Assembly (NCBI RefSeq): GCF_001050195.2
Contig: NZ_DF967965.1
Span: 3,275,734-3,339,733 of the forward strand
Length of the DNA stretch: 64,000 bases
DNA from: Anaerolinea thermolimosa
Lineage (GTDB): Bacteria; Chloroflexota; Anaerolineae; Anaerolineales; Anaerolineaceae
Reading direction: 5' to 3'
Shown here: positions 34,063 through 42,108 of the stretch, piece by piece
Layout of the letters: every line of letters begins with the position of its first letter
How positions within the stretch are numbered: the stretch's first letter is position 1
Notes under the pieces: model-generated
Told to the model about the DNA's origin: nothing
The model's database searches: none
Seen by the model: the letters and a program-made list of their open reading frames with translations, nothing else
Position numbers and translations under genes: made by a program

Positions 34063-35352
34063 ATGACCGCCATCCTCCTCTCCTCGGCGATTTTTATCGC
34101 CAGCCTGGTGCTCATCTTCACCGAAAAAGTCAACCGCGTCATCGTCGGGCTGGGCGGAGCAACGCTGATGATGATTGCCGGAAGGATTTTTAATTTTTAC
34201 ACCGAGGAACAGGCTATCGGCGCCATCGACTGGAACACCCTCGGCCTGCTGACAGGCATGATGGTTCTGGTCTCACTTCTTGAGCCTACGGGGGTCTTTC
34301 AGTTCCTCGCCGTCTGGGCGGGGCGGGTCTCACGGGGGCGCCCTTTTCTCCTCCTCGTGCTTCTGGGCAGCGTCACCACCGTGCTCTCCATGGTGCTGGA
34401 CAACGTCACCACGGTGGTATTGATCGCCCCGATCACCATTCTCATCTGCGAGGTACTTGGGATCAGCGCCACCCCTTACCTGCTCTCTGAAGCCCTGCTT
34501 TCGAACACCGGCGGTGTGGCCACCCTCGTAGGCGATCCACCTAACGTGCTGGTCGCTTCAGCCGCCCATTTTTCGTTCACCACCTTCCTCACCCACGCTC
34601 TGCCCGTGGTCATCCTGGCGTGGATGGCCGCTTTATTCCTCCTGCGCTTTCTCTTTCGGGCTGAACTCTCTCAAACCCCGCCAGCCCGTGAAGCCATACT
34701 CGGGCTTGATCCATACGAGGCTCTCGATGATCCGCGCTCTGCCCGCCGCGGGCTGGTCGTTCTGGCAGGGGCCATTTTGCTCTTTTTCTTCGAAAGCCAG
34801 CTTGAGGTAAGTACTGCGTTTATCGCCATGGGAGCCGCCGCCGCAGGGCTGGCCTGGATTCGCCCTCCCGTCGCCGAAACGCTTAAGCGCATCGAATGGA
34901 GTGTGCTGGTTTTCTTTGCGGCGCTGTTCATCATGGTGGGCGGGTTAGAACACGCCGGAGTGTTCAACCTGCTCATCCAGGCCCTGCTGGGCATTCAAAA
35001 ATTCCCTCCAGTGCTGCTTGGGGTTCTGTTGATCTGGGTTGTGGCTATCCTCTCCGCTGTGGTGGATAACGTCCCTATCACCATTGCGCTCATCCCGGTG
35101 ATCCTGGGGCTGGGAGAGGCGGGCATGCAAATTAACGCCCTGTGGTGGGCGCTGGTCTTTGGCGCCGGGTTCGGGGGCAACGCCACCATTATTGGCTCAT
35201 CGGCCAACATCGTCGTGGCCACCCTCTCTGAGCGGACACGCGCCCCCATCACCGGGCCCCTATGGTTAAAACGCGGCCTCCCCGTGATGCTTCTCACCTG
35301 CACCGTTGCTTCAATCTTTTTTGCGCTGGCGTACCCGCTCTTTAACCGCTAA
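34063..35352 (+). CDS. ArsB/NhaD-type ion transporter
   Basis: Membrane transporter of the ion transporter superfamily (SLC13, ArsB, NhaD, CitM), about 429 aa and 11-12 helices. Two inverted halves are visible, each with a re-entrant motif: LDNVTTVVLIAPITI and GDPPNVLVASAAHFSF in the first, VVDNVPITIALIPVILG and GNATIIGSSANIVVA in the second. The substrate (arsenite, sodium/proton, dicarboxylate) cannot be decided. ATGs at 34048 (overlapping the CBS stop) and 34063 are both possible; 34063 gives a usual N-terminus. Pairs with the CBS gene. No arsR or arsC is nearby, which argues against arsenite. Confidence 0.8.
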   Translation: MTAILLSSAIFIASLVLIFTEKVNRVIVGLGGATLMMIAGRIFNFYTEEQAIGAIDWNTLGLLTGMMVLVSLLEPTGVFQFLAVWAGRVSRGRPFLLLVLLGSVTTVLSMVLDNVTTVVLIAPITILICEVLGISATPYLLSEALLSNTGGVATLVGDPPNVLVASAAHFSFTTFLTHALPVVILAWMAALFLLRFLFRAELSQTPPAREAILGLDPYEALDDPRSARRGLVVLAGAILLFFFESQLEVSTAFIAMGAAAAGLAWIRPPVAETLKRIEWSVLVFFAALFIMVGGLEHAGVFNLLIQALLGIQKFPPVLLGVLLIWVVAILSAVVDNVPITIALIPVILGLGEAGMQINALWWALVFGAGFGGNATIIGSSANIVVATLSERTRAPITGPLWLKRGLPVMLLTCTVASIFFALAYPLFNR

Positions 35353-35403
35353 TCACTGCCGCCCGATCTCTGGCCCGCATGGCCCCGCCGGGTTTACCCG
35401 CCC

Positions 35404-36420
35404 TCACCCCCGCGTCGACGCACGAATGATCAGCTCTGGCTGAATAACGATCACCTGTTGTTCCACAGGGAGCCGGTTAACTGCCGTGTGGAGCAGGGCA
35501 CACACCTGCCGGCCAATCTCGTAAGCCGGACGGGCAACGGTGGTCAACGGCGGATGGGTATATTCGGTCTCTTTGAGTCCATCAAACCCGGATATCGCCA
35601 GTTCACTCCCGATGGAAAATTGAAGTTCTCGCGCCGCCCGCAGGGCGCCCAGAGCGGTGAGATCATTACAGCACACCAGCGCGGTCGGTGGTTGTGGCAG
35701 GCGAAGCAGATTCAGAGCAGCGCGATAACCACCCGCTTCGGTCAGGTCACCCTCTACCACCAGCTGGGGGTTCCATGCAATCCTCGCCCGGGCCAGAACG
35801 TCTCGATACCCGGCCTGCCGCTCGCGATCCAGAAGCAGGTAAGCCGGCCCCCCGATATAGGCAATCCGCCGGTGCCCCTGTTCAATCAGATGCGCAACCA
35901 GCTCTTCCATGGCCCGGCGATCCTGCACTTCGACACGAGGCGCAGGAATTTCACCGCTGGCAACAGGGCTCACCACGGCAAACGGAATGCGATTCTGAGT
36001 CAGATACGCCACCCGCCAGTCTTCCATCCGCAGGCGGTTGAGCACAAAACCATCCACCCGCCGGGTCTGCACCCAGTGATGGTACTGACGTTTTTCCTGT
36101 TCACTTCCCGGAGCGGCGGAAGAAATGACCAGATCCACCTGACGGGTAGATGCCTCATCACACAGGCCGGTGATGAAATGCACCGAATACGGGTCAGAAA
36201 ATTGAGACGGCCCGGAAGGCAAAATATACCCCAGCGCCCCCGCCTGGCGGCGGCGGAGTTGCCGTGCAGCATAACTGGGCTCATAACCCAGCTCGCGTGC
36301 TGCCGCGATCACCCGCTGGCGAGTTTCTTCCGAAACATCCGTATAACCATCCAGTGCCCGCGAGACGGTGGTGATGGAGAGGTTTAAATGACGCGCCAGA
36401 TCACGAATGGTTACCGGCAT
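35404..36420 (-). CDS. LacI-family transcriptional regulator
   Basis: DNA-binding repressor or activator of 338 aa. The N-terminal helix-turn-helix and hinge helix are clear (TIRDLARHLNLSITTVSRAL, then RQRVIAAARELGYEPSYAAR), followed by a periplasmic-binding-protein-like effector domain (YIGGPAYLLLDRERQAGYRD, CCNDLTALGALRAARE, SGFDGLKETEYTHPPLTTV), which suggests a sugar-like ligand. The only perfect LacI-type palindrome I see in the window is at 33467-33486, before the B12-binding gene, making that unit its probable target. Its own start is next to AACCCGGGTT (36426-36435), a short palindrome that could be an autoregulatory site. Confidence 0.9.
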   Translation of the reverse strand: MPVTIRDLARHLNLSITTVSRALDGYTDVSEETRQRVIAAARELGYEPSYAARQLRRRQAGALGYILPSGPSQFSDPYSVHFITGLCDEASTRQVDLVISSAAPGSEQEKRQYHHWVQTRRVDGFVLNRLRMEDWRVAYLTQNRIPFAVVSPVASGEIPAPRVEVQDRRAMEELVAHLIEQGHRRIAYIGGPAYLLLDRERQAGYRDVLARARIAWNPQLVVEGDLTEAGGYRAALNLLRLPQPPTALVCCNDLTALGALRAARELQFSIGSELAISGFDGLKETEYTHPPLTTVARPAYEIGRQVCALLHTAVNRLPVEQQVIVIQPELIIRASTRG

Positions 36421-36499
36421 GGCTCAACCCGGGTTCCATGTACCCTGAAAAACCTGTTGATCATTGCTTTAGCGCAACGCACCTTTCCTGCCCATTCAT

Positions 36500-36512
36500 T
36501 ATACTTTGGCTT
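36500..36512 (+). promoter_or_regulatory. -10 box for leaderless methyltransferase transcript
   Basis: TATACT (36500-36505), seven nt, then ATG at 36513, giving +1 at or next to the start codon. No Shine-Dalgarno present. Confidence 0.5.
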
Positions 36513-37286
36513 ATGTATGATCAATTGAGTTCCGTCTACGATCACTTTGTAAACTGGGCATCTCGCCTTGCCTTTGAGATGCCCTTCCTCCTTGAACAGC
36601 TTCAACCCCTGGGGTCACTCGAAAGGCCGCTCAACATTCTGGATGCCGCCTGCGGCACAGGAATGCACGCCATCGAACTGGCCCGCCGGGGGGGCCGGGC
36701 GGCGGGCGCCGACCTGAGCGAGAAGATGATCGCCCGGGCGCGCCTCAACGCCGCGCAGGCCGGGGTAAGGGTGGACTTCCGCCCGGCAGGGTTCGGGGGT
36801 TTGCAGGCCGCCTTTGACGATGTGCTCCCCATGGATGCTCTCCTCTGCCTGGGGAATTCCCTCCCCCATGTACTCTCCCGGCCAGAGCTCCACACCACCC
36901 TGACCGACTTCGCCACCTGTCTGCGGCCAGGGGGGCTGCTGCTCATCCAGAACCGGAATTTCGATGCCGTGCTTAACCACCGCCAGCGCTGGATGGAACC
37001 TCAGGCGTATACGGAAGGAGATGCCGAATGGATTTTCCTGCGGTTTTACGATTTCGAAGCCGATGGGACGATCACCTTCAATCTCCTCACCCTGCACCGG
37101 ATCGGAAGAGAACCCTGGATTCAGCAGACGAACGCCACCTGCCTTTACCCCTGGCGGCGAGATGAACTGGAAACCGCCCTGCGCGAGGCTGGCTTCACTT
37201 CGATAGCGGTCTTCGGAGGGATGGATGGCTCTCCCTTTGATAGCTCAACCAGCGGCAACCTGGTGCTCGTCGTCAGGCGGGGTTAG
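36513..37286 (+). CDS. SAM-dependent methyltransferase (class I)
   Basis: Cytosolic methyltransferase, 257 aa. Motif I is ILDAACGTGMHAIELARRGG near residue 35, followed by ADLSEKMIARAR (motif II acidic residue), DALLCLGNSLPHVL (motif III-IV) and LRPGGLLLIQNRNFD. The substrate is unknown; glycine or small-molecule methyltransferases of this build are common. The start at 36513 gives the usual MYDQLSSVYDHF beginning; an in-frame ATG 75 nt earlier adds unrelated residues. It converges on folK with a shared TTAG stop overlap. Confidence 0.85.
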   Translation: MYDQLSSVYDHFVNWASRLAFEMPFLLEQLQPLGSLERPLNILDAACGTGMHAIELARRGGRAAGADLSEKMIARARLNAAQAGVRVDFRPAGFGGLQAAFDDVLPMDALLCLGNSLPHVLSRPELHTTLTDFATCLRPGGLLLIQNRNFDAVLNHRQRWMEPQAYTEGDAEWIFLRFYDFEADGTITFNLLTLHRIGREPWIQQTNATCLYPWRRDELETALREAGFTSIAVFGGMDGSPFDSSTSGNLVLVVRRG

Positions 37287-37777
37287 GCCGTTCCACCTGT
37301 CAGAGGCACATCTTTGCGATGGTCAAGCCGCGCGTCGGTTCGCAGCCGGTGTGCGGCCTCCTGAAGTGTCTCTCCCCCCGGCCCGGTCAGCGGGTAGGGC
37401 CATACCTCAGCTACCGGCACTGCCACATGCACCCATTCCCAGATTCGCGGTTCAAGCACCTGTTCTCCCCACAGCACCAGGTCAATATCGATCGTCCGTG
37501 GAGCGTTTTTATCCTCACTGCGCACCCGACCCATTTGAGCTTCCAGCGGTCGGAGAACCCCTCTTTTAATCTCCTCCGGGCTGAGGGCAGTACGGATGCG
37601 CATCGCCGCATTGAGGAAGGGTGGGCCTGCCGAGCCAACCGCCGGTGTCTGCCACACACGTGAAACCCCCTCCACCACAAAAAAGCCGTGCAACTGCCGC
37701 ACGGCCAGAGGAAGGTAATATTCAGGCTGGATGTTCGATCCAAGCAGCAAACAGGCCGGTTGTTCCACCGGAATCAT
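37283..37777 (-). CDS. folK: 2-amino-4-hydroxy-6-hydroxymethyldihydropteridine diphosphokinase
   Basis: Transfers pyrophosphate from ATP to the pterin in folate synthesis. 164 aa. Recognised by LLLGSNIQPE at the start, the mid-section FLNAAMRIRTALSPEEIKR and the signature RTIDIDLVLWGEQ with catalytic Asp residues. Last gene of the folE-folM-folB-folK operon, overlapping folB by 4 nt. folP (dihydropteroate synthase) is not present in the window. Confidence 0.93.
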   Translation of the reverse strand: MIPVEQPACLLLGSNIQPEYYLPLAVRQLHGFFVVEGVSRVWQTPAVGSAGPPFLNAAMRIRTALSPEEIKRGVLRPLEAQMGRVRSEDKNAPRTIDIDLVLWGEQVLEPRIWEWVHVAVPVAEVWPYPLTGPGGETLQEAAHRLRTDARLDHRKDVPLTGGTA

Positions 37778-38136
37778 GCAAAATCCTCCCGGGTGCGCTC
37801 AATTTCAACCCCCACCGAACGCGAAAACCGCACCGCACCGGGCTTTTCTACCCGCACGATCACCCGCTGTACTCTGGGGTCTTCCAGGCATAGTTTGGCC
37901 AGGTCTGCCGCCAGCGCCTCCACCGTAAAGCGCGCCGCGCTCTCGGCGTGCGCGAGGGCTCGTTTGGCAATCGTCCGATAGCTCACCGAGTCGTCCAGGC
38001 AGTCACTTTCACCCGCCGCACGCAGATCAACCAGCAGGGTGATGTTAATGAGAATCTCCTGTGACTTCTCACGCTCCGAATCATTAACCCCGATAATGCC
38101 GCGGGCCACCAGATCGCGAATGAAGATTTTATCCAT
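37774..38136 (-). CDS. folB: Dihydroneopterin aldolase
   Basis: Cleaves dihydroneopterin to 6-hydroxymethyl-dihydropterin. 120 aa, a typical length. The start DKIFIRDLVARGIIGVNDSE carries the family pattern around the pterin-binding site (usually L-x-x-x-G-V-x-x-x-E), and SYRTIAKRALAHAES and VRVEKPGAVRFSRSVGVEI follow. GGAGGCAGG precedes the ATG. Sits between the FolM-like reductase and folK. Confidence 0.92.
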   Translation of the reverse strand: MDKIFIRDLVARGIIGVNDSEREKSQEILINITLLVDLRAAGESDCLDDSVSYRTIAKRALAHAESAARFTVEALAADLAKLCLEDPRVQRVIVRVEKPGAVRFSRSVGVEIERTREDFA

Positions 38137-38146
38137 CCTGCCTCCA

Positions 38147-38884
38147 TTAAATCAAATGTCTGCCGCCATCCACATGGAGAATTTCTCCCGTGATATACGC
38201 GGGGCCACCCAGCAGAAAAAGCAGCGCCTCTTCCACCTCTTTCAATTCTGCCCAGCGCCCTGCAGGCACCCGCGCCAGCAAATCTCCGGCATCTTCACCG
38301 CTGGCGGAGGGTAGAATGGCCCCCAGCGCCAGACCATTGACGGTAATGCGCGGTGCAAGCGCCACAGCAAGCGAACGTGTCAGAGCGGCCAGCGCGGCCT
38401 TGCTAACCGAATACGGAAAGTGATCACCCCCCGGGCGCAGGGCGCGCCAGTCGAGCAGGTTGACATTACGGCCGGTTTTCTCTTCGGGCAAGCGACGGGC
38501 AAACTCCTGGCTGAGCAGAAAGGGTGCAGTCAGGTGAATCATCAGGTTGCGGTTCCAGTCCTCAAGCGTGGTAGAGCACCAGTCAAGCGCCTCAAAGACC
38601 GAGGCGTTGTTGACCAGCCCATCCAGCGGACGCCACTGCCACACCTGCTCAAGAAGCCGCCTCACCTGCGAGGGGTCATTCAGATCGGCCTGGAAGAGTG
38701 CCGCAGTGCTTTCCAGGGTTTCGATTTCCTTTTTTAGGCTCTCAGCCTCATCGCGCGATGTGCCGTAATGAACCGCAACATGCGCCCCGGCGCGGGCACA
38801 GGCGAGGGCTAAAGCACGCCCCACCCGCCGCGCCGCGCCGGTGATCAGGATCGTCTTCCCCCGCAGTGTTATCGGCTCAGTCAC
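38147..38884 (-). CDS. Short-chain reductase of the pteridine reductase/FolM type
   Basis: NADPH-dependent short-chain dehydrogenase, 245 aa. The nucleotide-binding motif is [10 protein letters not shown]; Arg in place of the middle Gly (TGxxxRxG) is the mark of pteridine reductase PTR1 and E. coli FolM. The active-site Tyr and Lys are in [16 protein letters not shown], and [15 protein letters not shown] stands before it. Position inside the folate operon, between folE and folB, strongly suggests reduction of a dihydropterin or dihydrofolate. It could supply tetrahydrofolate where the classical DHFR is absent. Start is a GTG at 38884 that overlaps the folE stop by 8 nt. Confidence 0.8.
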   Translation of the reverse strand: MTEPITLRGKTILITGAARRVGRALALACARAGAHVAVHYGTSRDEAESLKKEIETLESTAALFQADLNDPSQVRRLLEQVWQWRPLDGLVNNASVFEALDWCSTTLEDWNRNLMIHLTAPFLLSQEFARRLPEEKTGRNVNLLDWRALRPGGDHFPYSVSKAALAALTRSLAVALAPRITVNGLALGAILPSASGEDAGDLLARVPAGRWAELKEVEEALLFLLGGPAYITGEILHVDGGRHLI

Positions 38885-39542
38885 GGTGGTAGGCCCGGTT
38901 GACCTGATCGAGGAATTCCTGCCGCAACGCGCGGTCTTCTTTGAATGCTCCCAGGAAGGTGCTGGTGGTCATGTTCGTTTCGGGCTTTTTCACCCCGCGC
39001 ATCATCGCGCACATGTGCGAACCTTCCACCACCACAGCCACGCCGCGGGCATCCAGCGTATCCATCAAGAAATGGGCGATCTCGGCAGTCATCCGTTCCT
39101 GCACCTGCAGACGGCGGGCGTACATCTCAACCACCCGCGGGATTTTACTCAACCCGATCACCCGACCGTTGGGGATATACGCCACATGCGCCCGCCCAAA
39201 GAACGGCAGTAAATGGTGTTCACAGAGGCTGTAATACTCAATATCCTTCACGAGCACCATTTCGTCGTAATCCACGTCGAAAAGCGCACCGTTAATGAGT
39301 TTCTCCGGGTCGGTATGATACCCGGCGGTAAGCTCTTCCCACATACGGGCAACTCGCTCCGGTGTTTTCAACAGGCCATCGCGTTCGGGGTCTTCACCGA
39401 TCGCCAGAAGCAGTTCACGGGTAGCATCTTCGATGACCGGCTTATTCACCGCAAGCGGTTCGGGAGCCAGAATAAATTCCGGGATAGCCTGCGCTACCTC
39501 GGGTAGAATACGTTTCCGCGGATTGTTTTTGTTACCGTTCAT
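38877..39542 (-). CDS. folE: GTP cyclohydrolase I
   Basis: First enzyme of the pterin branch of folate synthesis, GTP to 7,8-dihydroneopterin triphosphate. 221 aa. Zinc ligands are in [11 protein letters not shown] (Cys, His) and [10 protein letters not shown] (Cys); other hallmarks are [20 protein letters not shown] and [16 protein letters not shown] precedes the ATG. First gene of the folate operon, with a well-formed promoter about 80 nt upstream and divergent from the PfkB kinase. Confidence 0.95.
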   Translation of the reverse strand: MNGNKNNPRKRILPEVAQAIPEFILAPEPLAVNKPVIEDATRELLLAIGEDPERDGLLKTPERVARMWEELTAGYHTDPEKLINGALFDVDYDEMVLVKDIEYYSLCEHHLLPFFGRAHVAYIPNGRVIGLSKIPRVVEMYARRLQVQERMTAEIAHFLMDTLDARGVAVVVEGSHMCAMMRGVKKPETNMTTSTFLGAFKEDRALRQEFLDQVNRAYHRD

Positions 39543-39619
39543 GATGATCCTCCATAGAGCTTCATGCGCCCCATCTACCGGTAAGTATTCAGGAGCGGTT
39601 GTTTGTTTATGCGATCAAC

Positions 39620-39649
39620 ATTATACCCTTCAGATCGAGTTGTGTCAGC
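39620..39649 (-). promoter_or_regulatory. Promoter of the folate operon
   Basis: Minus strand CTGACA (39644-39649), exact 17-bp spacer, TATAAT (39620-39625). It overlaps the plus-strand promoter region of the PfkB kinase, so the two divergent units may compete or be co-regulated. The remainder of the 329-nt gap 39543-39871 holds no gene. Confidence 0.8.
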
Positions 39650-39664
39650 ATTGTACAATCTGTG

Positions 39665-39670
39665 TATAAT
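39665..39670 (+). promoter_or_regulatory. -10 box for the PfkB kinase
   Basis: TATAAT with TGTG just upstream; a TTG-containing -35 would fall at 39640-39645 but the spacing is 19. A leader of about 195 nt follows, in which TAGAAT (around 39789) is another possible -10. TGTGTA (39661) and TACACA further on form a weak inverted repeat. Confidence 0.45.
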
Positions 39671-39871
39671 GTTTACTGGGCATCAATCTACACATAAATT
39701 AGATAAAAATTGGCGCAAAACGTTACCAGGAAGGCTTCTCTCAAACCTCCCCCTACCGCTTCCGGCCTTTCTCTTCAGTAGACCCATGATAGAATAGCCC
39801 TATCCCGGAGCGACAGCGGCCTCCAGCACCGGCAGTTTCCGGCATCCTCTCTTTTTCACAGGCAGGTCAAC

Positions 39872-40810
39872 GTGGAAACCAGACGTTTCGATATTATTAC
39901 TTTTGGCGATCTCTGTGTCGACCTTATCTTAAGCGGCGCTGATGTCACCCCTCAGTTTGGCCAGGTAGAAAAACTGATTGAAGACTACACCCTCGAAATG
40001 GGCGGATCATGCTCGATCTTCGCCTGTCAGGCTTCCCGCCTGGGATTGCGTACCGCTCTGCTGGGGCGGGTCGGAGCAGATAGCTTCGGGCAGCTGGTGC
40101 TCAACCGCCTGAATGAAGCGGGGGTTACTACAAGTTACGTCTCAATCGACTCCTCCCTGAAAACCGGCCTGAGCCTTGCCTTTTGCCCTCCTGGCGACCG
40201 CGCGATCCTGACCTACCCCGGTTCGATCCATGCCCTTACCCCATCCGACGTCAGCGATGAATTCCTCTCCTCAGCGCGCCATTTGCACCATGGCAGTCAT
40301 TATTTGCACACCGGTTTGCTCCCGGTAATGCCAGAAATTTTCCGGCGCGCCAGAACCCTGGGGTTGAGCATCTCTCTGGACACCAACTGGGACCCTGCCG
40401 AGACCTGGAACGGCAACCTGCCCCAGTTGTTATCCATGACCGACCTTTTCATGCCCAACGACCAGGAAGCCCTGCGCATCAGCCGAAAACCGACCCTCGA
40501 TGAAGCCGCCGAAACCTTTTTGAATTTTGGCGTACAGGCGGTGGTCATTAAAGAAGGCGCACGGGGCGCGCGCGTCTACACGCGCGATACTTTTATCCAG
40601 CGCCCCGTTCAACCGGTGAGCGGCGGAGACAGCATCGGCGCGGGAGACAGTTTTGACGCCGGATTCCTCGCCGGATGGTTGCGCGGCCTGCCCCTGGAGC
40701 AGTGCCTGCAAATTGCCATGGCCTGCGGGCGTTCTGTGGCCAGTAAAATCGGCGGCGTAGCCGGACAGTTACGCTGGGAAGAAATCACCCGCTCCCTCTC
40801 CCTCCCATAA
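39872..40810 (+). CDS. PfkB-family sugar or nucleoside kinase
   Basis: ATP-dependent carbohydrate kinase of the ribokinase family, 312 aa. GDLCVDLIL and EMGGSCSIFACQASRLGL are the substrate-side motifs; the catalytic signature GGDSIGAGDSFDAGFLAGWL (catalytic Asp, anion hole) is near residue 252. Start is a GTG at 39872 after CAGG. It lies next to, and converges on, a sugar ABC transporter operon with its own two-component system, so it may phosphorylate the imported sugar. The exact sugar is not evident. Confidence 0.88.
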   Translation: METRRFDIITFGDLCVDLILSGADVTPQFGQVEKLIEDYTLEMGGSCSIFACQASRLGLRTALLGRVGADSFGQLVLNRLNEAGVTTSYVSIDSSLKTGLSLAFCPPGDRAILTYPGSIHALTPSDVSDEFLSSARHLHHGSHYLHTGLLPVMPEIFRRARTLGLSISLDTNWDPAETWNGNLPQLLSMTDLFMPNDQEALRISRKPTLDEAAETFLNFGVQAVVIKEGARGARVYTRDTFIQRPVQPVSGGDSIGAGDSFDAGFLAGWLRGLPLEQCLQIAMACGRSVASKIGGVAGQLRWEEITRSLSLP

Positions 40811-40856
40811 CCGGCGATCTGCGCTTTCGCTAAACCTGTTCCGTCTGGCTTCTTCT

Positions 40857-40898
40857 ATAAAAACAGGGGCTGTCTGACCTTACCTGTCAGACAGCCCC
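40857..40898 (-). terminator. Intrinsic terminator of the sugar transporter operon
   Basis: Thirteen-bp perfect stem (40866-40878 with 40886-40898), 7-nt loop; on the minus strand it is followed by TGTTTTTAT. May also serve the convergent kinase gene as a 3' stabiliser. Confidence 0.88.
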
Positions 40899-40921
40899 GC
40901 CTCACATGGAACCCCCTCGAA

Positions 40922-42097
40922 TCATTTGCCGCGGTTGCGGGTGGTCACATCAAAGATTACCGCAAAGGCCAGCACCGCTCCTCTCACAATATACTGAAGA
41001 GAAATATCAATGCCCATCAGGTTCATCCCGCTGGTCAGCGAGGTCATCACCAGCGCGCCGATGATCGAACCGATCACCTTGCCCACGCCACCTGCCGCCG
41101 AAACCCCGCCCACATACGCGGCTGCAATCGCGTCAAGCTCAAAAAGAGTTCCGGCAGTGGTGGTCGCCGATTGCAAACGCGAGGAGAAGAGGATCCCCGA
41201 AAGCGCCGAGAGCATTCCCATGGAGCCAAACACCACGTAAATGAGCTTCTTCACGCTCACCCCGCTCAACTCGGCGGCTTCAGGGTTGCCGCCAATGGCA
41301 TAAATATGCCGCCCAAGCACCGTCTGAGTGGTGACGAAATGATAAATGGCCACCACCACCAGCACCACTACCACCGTCCACGAAAGACCGTTGTATCCGG
41401 CCAGCACCCAGGTGATGGCGCCAATCAATCCGGACATGAAAAGCAACTTGAGGATGAACATGTCAGTGGAAAGCACCTCAAAGTTGTACGCCAGTTTCTT
41501 TCGCCGGTCGCTGATTTCGTTGACGATGAACAACAGAATAGCCACCACCCCCAGCAACAGAGTCAGGTTGTGCACCCCCGGGATCACCTGAATATCGGGG
41601 ATATAACCATTGCCAATGGCGTTGTAGGTGGCATCGGGAATGATGATGGTGCCCGTGCCCGCCGTCACCAGAAGGATCGCCCCCCGGTAAATGAGCCACC
41701 CCGCCAGAGAGGCCACAAACGAGGGGATCTTCAGCTGAGCCACGAGGAAGGCCGTAATGCACCCCGCCAGCACCCCCAGCCCCAGCACCAGCGGAATGAC
41801 CACCCAGGTGGGGAGCTTCCAGAACACCAGCGCGATGGCCGCCACTGCCCCCAGGAACCCGGCCAGGAACCCCACCGAAAGGTCGATGTGCCGGATGACG
41901 ATCACCAGCGTCATTCCTACCGCCAGCACGGCGATATAGCCCGTCTGGTTAAGCAGGTTGCTGATATTCCTCGACGATATGAATGTTCCTCTGGTTGTGA
42001 TCGTAAAGATGGCCATGATCACAAACAGGGCAATATACATGCCGTATTCGCGGATATTTTCGCGTAACACCTTCTGCGCATTGCGGAATAACGACAT
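40922..42097 (-). CDS. Sugar ABC transporter permease (XylH/GguB type)
   Basis: Membrane permease of the carbohydrate uptake transporter-2 family, 391 aa with about 12 helices. The family patterns GMTLVIVIRHIDLSVGFLAG and GISAAGGVG-like VGGVSAAGGVGKVIG are present, with ELSGVSVKKLIYVVFGSMG between helices. The ATG at 42097 is preferred because AGGAG precedes it; a TTG 15 nt earlier overlaps the ATPase stop. Third gene of the operon after the binding protein and ATPase. Its cytosolic loops are the expected docking site for the ATPase, and possibly for the ABC-type domain of the nearby histidine kinase. Confidence 0.9.
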   Translation of the reverse strand: MSLFRNAQKVLRENIREYGMYIALFVIMAIFTITTRGTFISSRNISNLLNQTGYIAVLAVGMTLVIVIRHIDLSVGFLAGFLGAVAAIALVFWKLPTWVVIPLVLGLGVLAGCITAFLVAQLKIPSFVASLAGWLIYRGAILLVTAGTGTIIIPDATYNAIGNGYIPDIQVIPGVHNLTLLLGVVAILLFIVNEISDRRKKLAYNFEVLSTDMFILKLLFMSGLIGAITWVLAGYNGLSWTVVVVLVVVAIYHFVTTQTVLGRHIYAIGGNPEAAELSGVSVKKLIYVVFGSMGMLSALSGILFSSRLQSATTTAGTLFELDAIAAAYVGGVSAAGGVGKVIGSIIGALVMTSLTSGMNLMGIDISLQYIVRGAVLAFAVIFDVTTRNRGK

Positions 42098-42108
42098 CTC
42101 CGATCTCC

